A stretch of 64,000 nucleotides of DNA from Aphelidium insulamus (Eukaryota; Aphelidiomycota; Aphelidea; Aphelidiaceae): NCBI GenBank assembly GCA_036784855.1, contig JAZDSV010000052.1:1-64000 (forward strand), given 5' to 3'. Both the position numbers and the translations under genes were made by a program. The notes below the pieces were generated by a model. It was not told the origin of the DNA. It made no database searches and saw only the letters and a list, made by a program, of their open reading frames with translations. Below are positions 10,784-19,610 of the stretch, in pieces; the first letter of the stretch is position 1, and every line of letters begins with the position of its first letter.

Positions 10784-12034
10784 ATGAGATTTGCTTGGTT
10801 GCATGGACTATGCACTTTCTCGTTACTCACGATTACATTTGCCTTACCTCTCACGCGTAGAGAAGACAGTGGTAGAAATGTGCTCGACGTTTTAGATCAA
10901 ATTATGTTCGACATCGGCAGGCTGGCCGGCTGCTTCCTGTTTCCACATGAGACGGAAATTGTGCGGCGAAAAACAACATACACTGGCCAACAATCAGCGG
11001 AAAAATCTCACCTCAAGAACTCGTCACCTTGTAGCAGCACCGTTTCTGTGGGCGGATACATGGTGCATGGATGGCTGGGCGCGGGCACCTTTGGCACAGT
11101 GATATTGGCGCAAAAAAATGGAGAAGAGCTGGTTGCCATTAAGGTAATCAAGAAGAAGCCAGAGGATGAACAACGCTTAGTTTGCAATATGGAAGATATT
11201 AAAAGAGAGTTTCGAGGACTAAATGTCGCCAAGAATCCTTTTCTGGTAGGTGCACGAGACAATGCGTTCCAGTCGGCGTCTAGCGTGTTTCTGGTCACGG
11301 ACTTTAAAGATGGAGGAACATTATATGACTATATGACGGATAACAGCCCCCTAGATGAGACACTTGCGATGATCACCACTGCACAATTAGTTTTGGGACT
11401 GAAGCATCTACATGCACATGGAATAATTCATCATGATCTTAAGCCTCTTAACATTTTCCTTAGCTCGAATGGATACGTTTCCATCGCCGACTTCAATTTG
11501 TTCAAAACTGATGTTGCTCTCGGTGAAATGATCGAGTATGATGCTGGGACGCCGCACTACATGGCACCGGAAGTAGCTCGTAATGAAAAACATGGCCACG
11601 ATATTGATTTGTGGTCATTGGGAGTTGTTCTGCACGAAATGTCGACGAAAAAACTGCCATACAACTTGAGTGGAATTGAGGACGACAATCTAGAACAAGC
11701 CATCCTTAGTATTCTCAAAAGCGATGAGAAGAAAGTATTACTCTCCAAGCACGGTTTATCCGATCGGGCACGTTCACTAATTCAAGGCCTGCTTACCGAA
11801 AAACCTCACGAACGTCTGGGCGCGTTTAAACATCAAGAACAATATTTTTCGGACCGTATGGGCCACGGCTTCTTCCGTGATTTAAACTGGGAGCAACTCA
11901 GTCGAAACGCGGCCAGCGCAAAGAGTGAGCCGTTTTCCCTCAATAGCTTTTTTCTAGACAATAATTCCCATCTTACATCCACGGAGATTGAGCAACTCGC
12001 TGGTCCGTATGAAGAGTACATTCAGGACGATTAA
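10784..12034 (+). CDS. Secreted AGC-like protein kinase, copy 3
   Basis: 416 residues, intronless. Signal peptide MRFAWLHGLCTFSLLTITFA. The segment LDQIMFDIGRLAGCF matches the pre-kinase segment of the other copies. Glycine loop GAGTFG, Lys120 in VAIKV, catalytic loop HHDLKPLN (Asp218, HRD Arg replaced by His), DFN at 236-238, and GTPHYMAPEV. The AGC-like tail has FFRDLNWEQL and ends GPYEEY. Of the three it keeps the HRD His (as HHD) and has the most standard VAIK motif. Tandem duplication and early divergence of copy 1 are the simplest history. Role unknown: secreted or lumenal kinase, possibly an effector. Confidence 0.87.
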   Translation: MRFAWLHGLCTFSLLTITFALPLTRREDSGRNVLDVLDQIMFDIGRLAGCFLFPHETEIVRRKTTYTGQQSAEKSHLKNSSPCSSTVSVGGYMVHGWLGAGTFGTVILAQKNGEELVAIKVIKKKPEDEQRLVCNMEDIKREFRGLNVAKNPFLVGARDNAFQSASSVFLVTDFKDGGTLYDYMTDNSPLDETLAMITTAQLVLGLKHLHAHGIIHHDLKPLNIFLSSNGYVSIADFNLFKTDVALGEMIEYDAGTPHYMAPEVARNEKHGHDIDLWSLGVVLHEMSTKKLPYNLSGIEDDNLEQAILSILKSDEKKVLLSKHGLSDRARSLIQGLLTEKPHERLGAFKHQEQYFSDRMGHGFFRDLNWEQLSRNAASAKSEPFSLNSFFLDNNSHLTSTEIEQLAGPYEEYIQDD

Positions 12035-12097
12035 TAACATTTCTATATAAACACGTGCACTATATAAACACTAGCATGAGGACTCTCTCGCACCGCA

Positions 12098-12822
12098 TTA
12101 CTTTTGCATGCGCTGCCGGCGAACTTCCATCTCAGTCGCAGCATCGGGCACACGCAGCATGCCGCTCTGTTCTTGGCGGCGCTTATACCATGCATAGCAA
12201 TCTGTGCATAGAGCAAGCGTCCACGAACAACCTCCAAAGAACAAGAACGCGACAGTCCAGTTGAACATCTCACACGGACGCGACAAGCCTGCCGGACACG
12301 TTGGTGTGTCTGTTCCCACGCCGGATGCACTGAGTGACACACCAAACACTGTCCAGTGCCATAGGGTGGTGACGACATCTGCAGCAGTCTCAATAAGCAT
12401 GACACGCCCGGTGCTCCATTCACCAAAAAATCTAGGTGGGGCATTAGGTGTGATAAAGTCCGTATAATGTGCCAACTCACTCACCGAACTACGTATATGG
12501 CGGCGAGAAACAGGCTCACCATGCTGAGAATCACGGCAAGCACCTTCACTGCCACCCACATGCCATTGATGCCCATGCCGTACACAAGTGCACCATTTAC
12601 GGAGGTGGCGAATGAGAAGATGAACACGCCGCAAAATATCTGTACCGCACGCAGTACCCAGCGTAGTCGTTTGTACGCCACGTGCTGCAAATGAGAAGGC
12701 AACTGCGGTCCGGGACTGTGTGTCAGCGACGATGAGTTGAGCATGGCATTCAGACGCCCAGTACGTATAGAGCCGATGGCACTTAGCGCGTCATTAGATT
12801 TGGACTTTTTGAAGGATGGCAT
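12098..12822 (-). CDS. Four-span membrane protein, MARVEL-like
   Basis: 223 residues from two exons (12485-12822 and 12098-12431). The 53-nt intron has donor GTGAGT and a TAG acceptor, and splicing restores the frame across the junction (IYVVR then FFGEW). After a Ser-rich cytoplasmic head come four hydrophobic segments: about 51-70 (VLRAVQIFCGVFIFSFATSV), 76-111, 121-145 and 163-190. Each pair is joined by a short loop, and the last loop carries two cysteines (CPAG, RPCEMF). This topology, with both ends cytoplasmic, fits MARVEL-domain proteins, which organise plasma-membrane or vesicle domains. The assignment is from topology, not from a diagnostic motif. Confidence 0.65.
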
Positions 12823-13042
12823 GCTGGCTGCTATGCGTGTCTGTGTGGATGTATGTCTGGGGATGTGCAAGGCGAGAACAGTCAAGGGCCTTTGAATGAC
12901 GGCACCGCAATTTGTATGATTGGTGTGTCTTGCTGCGAGTGACGCATATGCCGCACAATTAATACACCTCATGCGATGCTGTTGTTTATATTATAATCGG
13001 TGACCAGGTTGTCCTGCTGGACAAGTGCTGTTTAGCCTGCGG

Positions 13043-15941
13043 TCAGTCTGCGGAAATGGCGTCGGCAATGAGCTGCTGCAGAAACTCTTCGAATTCGCTC
13101 TCCCATGCCGCATCAAAGCTGCTATAGCCAGACATGACAAGGCGTACCGACTTTGCCAAGAAGCGCGGTTGATCATTCTAAGAGAAATATATGATGCGTC
13201 CCATAAACAAACATATTTTACATTGGACTTGCCTCACGCACGGTCAGGTTGAATGTCTCATCCCCGGCCAGAGGCACCTGAACCGTGAATATTTCTGCCC
13301 CGCGGTCGTCTGGGGGACACACACAATTTTTCGTGGACGCAACCGATTTCTCCTGCTCCAAATCATCAGTCTGCACGCCGCAGTCTTGATACGATTTGGC
13401 AGAGGGGGTGAATACGCGGAACTTTCTGATTACACTGCCGGTTGTGGATGATGCCGAGCGCGGAGGGGAACTGCTTACAGACTTTACGGACTCGAGTGCA
13501 TCTTCGGTGGCGTGTAAATTTGTGGATGTGTGCTCGGTTGTGGGTGGAATAATTGTGGCTGCGGTTGTGGCGATGGTAAGAAGTTTGGGAGCCTGCTGAA
13601 CTGGAGCCTTCTCCGGACAGATGTTGGTCAGCTGGGTGGTGGTGATGCCCAAATTTCTTGCCGTAGTTGATGCTTCCACTGATGTGTCAGCGTTCCTGCC
13701 AGGTGAGCATACATCAGGCTAGAAAGTATCACACAGGCCACATACTGTTTCAAAGAGGCAATATGATGGCTCTGGTACAAGGCGCGGAGCTTCTCCATCT
13801 CTGTACCATCGACAGTCCAGGGTTTTGCATCCACTGGTGTTTGCATGCCGTCAGTTGACGGCACTGGAGTAGTGCTGCTTGACACTGCCGAAATGCTGGC
13901 ATCCGCCGAGACAAATTCATCAAGCTCCTCAAGCCGCCGTCCACGCATGATGTTGGCAATGGTGCTCTTGGACAAAGCCGTCTGTGTCGGCGGCGGGATG
14001 GAAGGTTGTTCCAATGAGACGGCACTGTCACTCCAGCCCCCACTGCCACTGTTGGCACTCCCACTGACCATCAGGCGATAGAGCTCAGACACAGCTTCAC
14101 TGTCAGTGTCCCAAGGGTTGACAATAGGCGCATCGGGCACAGACGCCGCTTTCTTTGCCAAGTCACGGTGCTTCTGGATAATGGCCATTATCTCGGCTGC
14201 CATATTGTCATTCATGGCCCAATTTTGTGATATATCTGCAGTTACCGCTTTTGTCTCGGCTGATTGGACTTGCTGTTCCTGCTGTTGTTTATTGACTCGT
14301 GTCGCCTCCACCTTGGCCGGTTGTAGTTCATTTGTCTGCTCCACCGAAGATTCAAGTGAATCCTGCCGCGGGAGCGGAGTACTTGCTGTTTGCTGCTGGT
14401 TTTCGCCGCTATCTCCCACAGGTTTTTGCTTGGTCGAATCCTCTTGAGGAGGCGGTTCACTAATCGGTGAAATCACAGTGGTTGCCGTCTGGACAACTTG
14501 TAGAGAGCCTGTGGGCGAAGTGCTCATTTGCTGTTGCTGGTAGGGCTCGGTACGCTTCTGGGCGGCTTGTGTCACAGATGAGACAGTCTGCAGACTGCCA
14601 GTAAAGGCACTTTTAACCGGAGACATGCGTCGGCTGAGGCCAGGTGGTGAACGAATTGGTGGACGGCTATCTCGCTTCGGGCTTGACTCCAGGACAGGCG
14701 GAGCAGGTTCACCATTCCTGGTGAGCGGTGACTTGGAGCGGGGAGTGCAGTCCACGCTGCCATCATAGTCATCTAGATCGCCAAACGTGGCCAGCGCACA
14801 CGATTCGTATGGGTTACGGGCACTGGTGGTCGGCTTTGGGAGCAGGTGAGCCGGAGCAACTGCCGCCCCGTCAGCCATAACCGCGCTGGTGGTGGTGCCG
14901 GAAACAGCGGTGGCTGGAGCGGCACGAACTGTTGGAGACAGAGAAGTGACCACAGGAGATCCCCAGCCACCCAGGGCATTCGTGGAAGATACCGCTACCT
15001 CGGTGACGGTTCGAAAGCGTGGTGGTTCAGACCGAACTTGTGGTGCCGGAGTGGCTGCAATTGTGGTTGCAGCTACCGATTGCATAGTAAGCGTGGCACT
15101 TCTGAGTGTTTCTGCTGTAGTGGTCGTGGTGGTGGCCGTGCTTGTAGCATCAGAGTATGGTTGTTGTTGCTGATGTTGCTGTTGCTGTTGTTTGCCAGCA
15201 GATGCCGGCCGAGTATTTTCCTTCCCAGCGGGGACATCATCACAGAATGTCTGGAAGCTTGCAGAAGACATGCGACGAGGTGGAGGTGCGCTCAGTGTCG
15301 CAACAGGCACAGCATCCACCGCCCAACTGCTTCTCAGTGGCGGGGGTGCAGCAACATTGGCTCGCCCACCAAACACAAGGCCGCCGCTGGCTGATTGTTG
15401 TTGTTGTTGCTGTGATGGCGGTCGGTAAGACTGTGCTGATTGCTGCGTGGCCGCATACGGAGGAGTGGCGCGTCGATGCATTTGAGGTGTCACCGACGCG
15501 GAACGCGATGGATATGCCGGCGCTGCCAAAGTGCGGGACGACATATCTTGCACCCTGGCAGTACCGCCGCTATTGCCGCCATTTTGCATGGCATTTGTGC
15601 CTCCATGCACACTTCCGGCACGCGAAATAGGTCGCGACGGTGCCACCGTATACTTTTGCGGTGGCAGTGTGCTGATGAAACGGCGTGGAGCACTGCGGTC
15701 AGCCTGGACCACAAGCGGCGGTGGACGCGACTCGGTCATGAACGCCGGGTGAACGTCGCGTGTCAAGTCCAACTCGTCGTCGGAAGAGTTTTCCAACGGT
15801 GCCCAGTTGGGGTTGTAACGGTAGCCATCTACACACGAGGCAATATGACGTAAAATTGATGTATATGCATTTGTGCAACGTACTCATGTTCTTGGCGGCG
15901 CGGTGCGTGCCGGCCAGCGAGCCTTTCTGGGATGCGCGCAT
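13043..15941 (-). CDS. Large disordered protein with a conserved-looking C-terminal module, unknown
   Basis: 912 residues in four exons (15884-15941, 13746-15828, 13233-13695, 13043-13177). The N-terminus reads MRASQKGSLAGTHRAAKNMN then GYRYNPNWAPLENSSDDELD. Residues about 40-800 are Ser/Thr/Pro/Gln-rich with poly-Gln runs and look disordered. The final 70 residues look folded: GAEIFTVQVPLAGDETFNLT, then, after an intron, NDQPRFLAKSVRLVMSGYSS and an acidic helix FEEFLQQLIADAISAD. The last intron (13178-13232) has a GC donor, GCAAGT; splicing there replaces a short dead-end tail with this helix. I do not recognise the protein. A scaffold or cytoskeletal adaptor would fit the architecture but is a guess. 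Confidence 0.7.
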
Positions 15942-16336
15942 TTTGGTGTGGCAAGTGCGAAGTGTGCGCGTCGGTGTTTGATTGTTGACCGCTTTTTCTT
16001 TTCACTTACTTGCTTCCTGCACCGGATTCATTGTCACTGTCACTGAGAGCTGTCAGCAATGTGCTGTATTCACATCCGTGAATTTATTCATCCTTCGTAC
16101 TCACCTAAGGTTTGCGTTGAGCCTTCTTGGTCGTGACTACTTTCCGAGGACATTAATTGACGTTCGCTGTATTAATAAAACCAGTATTATTGGATTCAAA
16201 TTAGCAGCATATGTACTGCATAATGGTCCATGTATAATGTCACGTGGGTTCTAGAATAGTTCTACGTCAGAGCCGATTGGATGCCTGATGTTCCACATGG
16301 TGTAACCGTTCGGTTGATTTACAAAGCAGCGAAAAT
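15942..16336 (+). other. Intergenic spacer between divergent genes
   Basis: 395 bases separating the start of the disordered-protein gene (minus strand) from the start of the small secreted protein (plus strand), so it should hold both promoters. No conserved promoter element or further gene can be supported. Confidence 0.4.
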
Positions 16337-16879
16337 ATGAAGGTATTCACCACGGTCAGCATTGTCTGCGTCACGTCTCTCCTCTACCATATTGGCAGCT
16401 GCGCTTTATCTTATAATGTCGCAATGTACCGCCAAAATGGAGTGTTTGTCAAGATACTGATGAAGAGCACCGAAAAGTGCAAGTCAAACAAAGTGATTGC
16501 CAGTCAAATTGGTCCGCCCAATTCTAAATCAAGCAAGTTTACCTTCTGCACACCGAACATCAGGGAATGGGAAAAAATTTTGCAGAGGAAGGCAGGAAAG
16601 GGGCGTCCGTCGTATTTGTACTATGGGCCTGCTGGCTACTATCGAACAGTGCTAAAAACGGATCATTGCTTTGTGAACCCACCTTTAGATTTAAACCACG
16701 GGAAAAAGCCTAAACGAATAGTGAGATCATTTAAACTCCATCAAGCAAGCAATAAGCAGATTTACCAAGTTTGGTACGCTGACACCGATTGCACCAAGGA
16801 CCGCTCACCGTACGAGACGACCTTGTATGATGCGATGGTTACATGCAGTGAAAAAGGCTGCCAGGAGACGCAACTTTAA
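16337..16879 (+). CDS. Small secreted protein, unknown
   Basis: 180 residues, intronless, starting with a signal peptide (MKVFTTVSIVCVTSLLYHIG, cleavage likely near SCA-LS). The mature part is Lys/Tyr-rich and basic, with six cysteines after the signal peptide, enough for disulphide bonds. No transmembrane segment, no recognised domain. It ends 48 bases before the convergent cysteine synthase-like gene. Size, secretion signal and lack of introns match the other secreted proteins here; a secreted effector or cell-surface role is possible but unproven. Confidence 0.75.
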   Translation: MKVFTTVSIVCVTSLLYHIGSCALSYNVAMYRQNGVFVKILMKSTEKCKSNKVIASQIGPPNSKSSKFTFCTPNIREWEKILQRKAGKGRPSYLYYGPAGYYRTVLKTDHCFVNPPLDLNHGKKPKRIVRSFKLHQASNKQIYQVWYADTDCTKDRSPYETTLYDAMVTCSEKGCQETQL

Positions 16880-16927
16880 CGACATAGCTCCCCCAAGATG
16901 AATAGATGCATCTATAATAATGATTCT

Positions 16928-18404
16928 TTATGATATAAAGGACAATGACCGCAAACTGCGCGCAAATTCCGCTGATCCCAACTCCTCTTTGGACAAGATG
17001 CCAGTAGCAGACAGATATTCATCGTTCCAAAACTTGGTCAAGTGCCGGTGCCCAGCGTCTGGCAGCATGGTCATCACCACTGCTCGGCCCCCAGTATCAA
17101 GAGTTTTTGGAGCTGATTGCAGCCTTCTAGCCAGTTTGACCACTGCCACCAGGTTTACGCATGCAGAACTACCCAGGAACAGGCCTTCCATGTCGACCAT
17201 ATATCGCGCCATGCAAGCCGCTTCCCGGTCATCAACAGCAATAGCGTCATCGATCCAGGTGCCAAATGTTTCATCGGCAGGTGGCATAATAGTGGATCCA
17301 TTCATCAATAGCAATTCCTGGCTACTGGAATGCCTCCCGTCACCGAGCACCGTGTCCAGGTTGGCTGTCATACGGTTGATGCCCACACCTTCCACCACTG
17401 AGTCTACCTGGTGCCGACGACGGGTTCCCTCGGCCTCGGTGGCCGCGAAGAATGTGTTGTGCCGCACCTTGTTCCGCAGTCCAGATCCTTGTGGATCCGC
17501 CAGTATAACCGTGAGCCGTGGCCATTTCTCTTTCAGAAAGCGTGCACAGCCAGCTATTGTGCCGCCAGTGCCGGCCCCCAGCACCAAGTACATGTTGGTA
17601 CCGTCAGCAGCGACCGAAGTCGGAATAGATCCGTTTGTGCCATCCGGTGCCAGCAGGTAGTCACTGACCTGCTGCCACAGCTCGGGTGCAGTGTTGTCAT
17701 AGTGCGCCTGCCAATTGGCCGCCGTCTCAAACTGGTCGGCGAACAGACCGCGCGGGTCATCGGCCGCACGACGCTGCGCCACCCGACAAAACTGATCGGC
17801 ATCCACGATACTGACGGGTCGCAGGCGTTCCACCGTGGCACCCAACTTGGCCAGCAGCCGGTACTTTTCCTCGGCCTGATCGTCGGGCATGCAGATGTGG
17901 CATTTGATGCCCTTGGCACGCGCCAACCACGCCAATGATATGCCAGTGGACCCGACGGTGCCCTCGTAGACCGTGTCAATGGTTGTGCTGCTGATTGCCA
18001 GCGTGGTCTGTATCATCATCATCATCATCATCTTGGTGAAGGGCATGCCGAAGAATGCTCTGCGCCACGCGATCTTTCGGGGATCCACCCGGATTCATGA
18101 ACTCGCACTTGGCCAGCAAGTCCACCTCGATGCCATTATGGCCGGCATCATCATCATCACCGTTATCACCATCGCCAACATCGATCGCGGAGAGAGCGCG
18201 GGAGAGTCGCGGCAACCGGATTGTGGGCGTGTCCCCGATAAGATCCTCGGCACCGCGACGGCCAATTGGGCGCACTCGGCGACGCGTGGCACGACTCCTC
18301 CGCGCCACCACAGTCCACGCACCCACGGCCAGCAGCGTGGCACCAGCCGTGACAATGGCCGTGACAGCTGCCACCGCGGCCACTGCGCGCGTATTCAGCG
18401 ACAT
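16928..18404 (-). CDS. Cysteine synthase-like PLP enzyme, frame broken
   Basis: Resembles the fungal mitochondrial-outer-membrane cysteine synthase homologues (Mcy1/Cys12 group). The 5' part (18404 to about 18010) has an N-terminal membrane segment (AAVTAIVTAGATLLAVGAW), GDTPTIRL, and NPGGSPKDR with the PLP lysine. The 3' part, in another frame (about 18010 to 16928), has EGTVGSTGIS, the phosphate-binding GAGTGGTIAG, and the family's C-terminal PDAGHRHLTKFW. The break lies at an Asp-coding GAT repeat (18012-18032), where no GT donor exists. Either one base is wrong in the assembly, or the gene has a real frameshift. All catalytic blocks are otherwise intact, which favours an assembly error or a very recent mutation. 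No restored sequence is implied; activity cannot be judged from DNA alone. Confidence 0.85.
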
Positions 18405-18496
18405 TTACCGACACCAATACAATGCAATCGGCGTGGCATCCGTTGATTGCATTGTATCTGCTGCGTGTGTTGTTAATCTGTTGTCTTGCTTTAACG

Positions 18497-18627
18497 TGTC
18501 TGTGTGTTATCTGTCTGTCTGTGTGTGTGTGTCTGTCTGTGTTATCTGTCTGTCTGTGCAGGCCGGTCTTGTGTGGGCCTTTTATGTAAGTTTTATCTAA
18601 ATATGTATATATATATATATATATATT
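18497..18627. repeat. (GTCT)n/(GT)n and (AT)n simple repeats
   Basis: A GTCTGTCTGTGTGT-type array at 18497-18558 and an AT array at 18599-18627, in the spacer between the cysteine synthase-like start and the end of the secreted ankyrin gene. The AT array runs right up to the ankyrin stop codon. Confidence 0.85.
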
Positions 18628-19289
18628 TATGGATGTTCCCTCAGCCAGGAGACAACTTCGTGCTGCTCGTGCTTCTCGGCAATGTCCATCAATGACTCTG
18701 CATCAGTCGGGAAGTCATTGACACTCAGCCACTGCAATGCCTGCATGCTCCCGTGCTGGGCGGCTGTACGCGCCACATTCATGCGCTCGGCGCTGTCCGG
18801 ATGCAGTGGATGTGCCGACTGCAGCCACTGCAGCACCTCCACTTTATCGCCTCTGGCCGCGTGTATCCACGTGTTTTTGCCGAGATGGTCGTGGTGGAAT
18901 TCAGTGGCGGCCAGTGTCTGTAGGGTGTGCAGCTGGCCGTGCAGTGCAGCCTCATTCGTTGCCCACGGCTTGAGCGGAGCGCTAGGGTACTGTTCCATGA
19001 CATGCCTGACCACTTGGTCGCTCCCGTGTGCCGCCACCCTCTTTAGCAGTGCGGTGGACAGGTGGTTACCATTCTCTGTCAGCAAGGCGTTTTTGAAGTC
19101 ATCAATAGTGATCAGCGGCGCGGGCTGCTGATCGGTGGCCACATCGTCCAAGAAGGATAGCCATTCATTGCCTTCTCCATCAGCATCAACTGTCAAGTGC
19201 GCGGTGGACGCGCCATCCGACACCGTGGCACGACTCCCAATGCACCAGGTGGCTGCCAGCAACGCACACGTCGCCAGCCAATGCTTCAT
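18627..19289 (-). CDS. Secreted ankyrin-repeat protein
   Basis: 220 residues, intronless. The ATG at 19289 gives a signal peptide (MKHWLATCALLAATWCIGSR); an upstream ATG at 19376 would add 29 residues and bury it, so I reject it. The mature part has an acidic linker, then degenerate ankyrin-type helical repeats: LLKRVAAHGSDQVVRHVMEQ, AALHGQLHTLQTLAATEF, ARGDKVEVLQWLQSA, AAQHGSMQALQWLSVNDF. Ankyrin repeats bind proteins; a signal peptide on such a protein suggests export to a host or vacuole compartment, an inference shared with the 24.2 and 40.1 kb genes. Confidence 0.78.
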   Translation of the reverse strand: MKHWLATCALLAATWCIGSRATVSDGASTAHLTVDADGEGNEWLSFLDDVATDQQPAPLITIDDFKNALLTENGNHLSTALLKRVAAHGSDQVVRHVMEQYPSAPLKPWATNEAALHGQLHTLQTLAATEFHHDHLGKNTWIHAARGDKVEVLQWLQSAHPLHPDSAERMNVARTAAQHGSMQALQWLSVNDFPTDAESLMDIAEKHEQHEVVSWLREHP

Positions 19290-19610
19290 TTGCGCAATTT
19301 TTAGAGTGATTGCGATCAGCCATTGGTCAGATCGACCAATGTGCATCTTGCCAAAAAGGAATGTCTCGCTATACACCGGGGCGCATCAGACGCTGCAATT
19401 CATCACAATGCAGCAAATAGGTCATGCCAATTATTGATTACACTCGCCAGCTGAGACGTTCGGAACTGCTCAACTCAATTTAACTGTAGACAGGAATTTC
19501 AATATATTGGACGCATTAACTTCGTACAGTTGTACAATTGCAACCTGGATGCGCAAGTAAGGGAAGTCAAAAATCAACATTGAGTTTTCATTGTGCAACT
19601 GATTTCTATC
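19290..19610. other. Intergenic spacer upstream of the secreted ankyrin gene
   Basis: 321 bases between the ankyrin start (19289) and the NOP9 stop (19611), both on the minus strand. It must hold the ankyrin promoter and the NOP9 3' end. No other feature seen. Confidence 0.4.

Noticed and set aside
17976-18060. A GC-AG intron restoring frame in the cysteine synthase
   Set aside because: The frame would close, but the donor (GCATGC) does not match the GCAAGT pattern of the other GC introns and the splice would remove most of the loop expected after the PLP-lysine helix.
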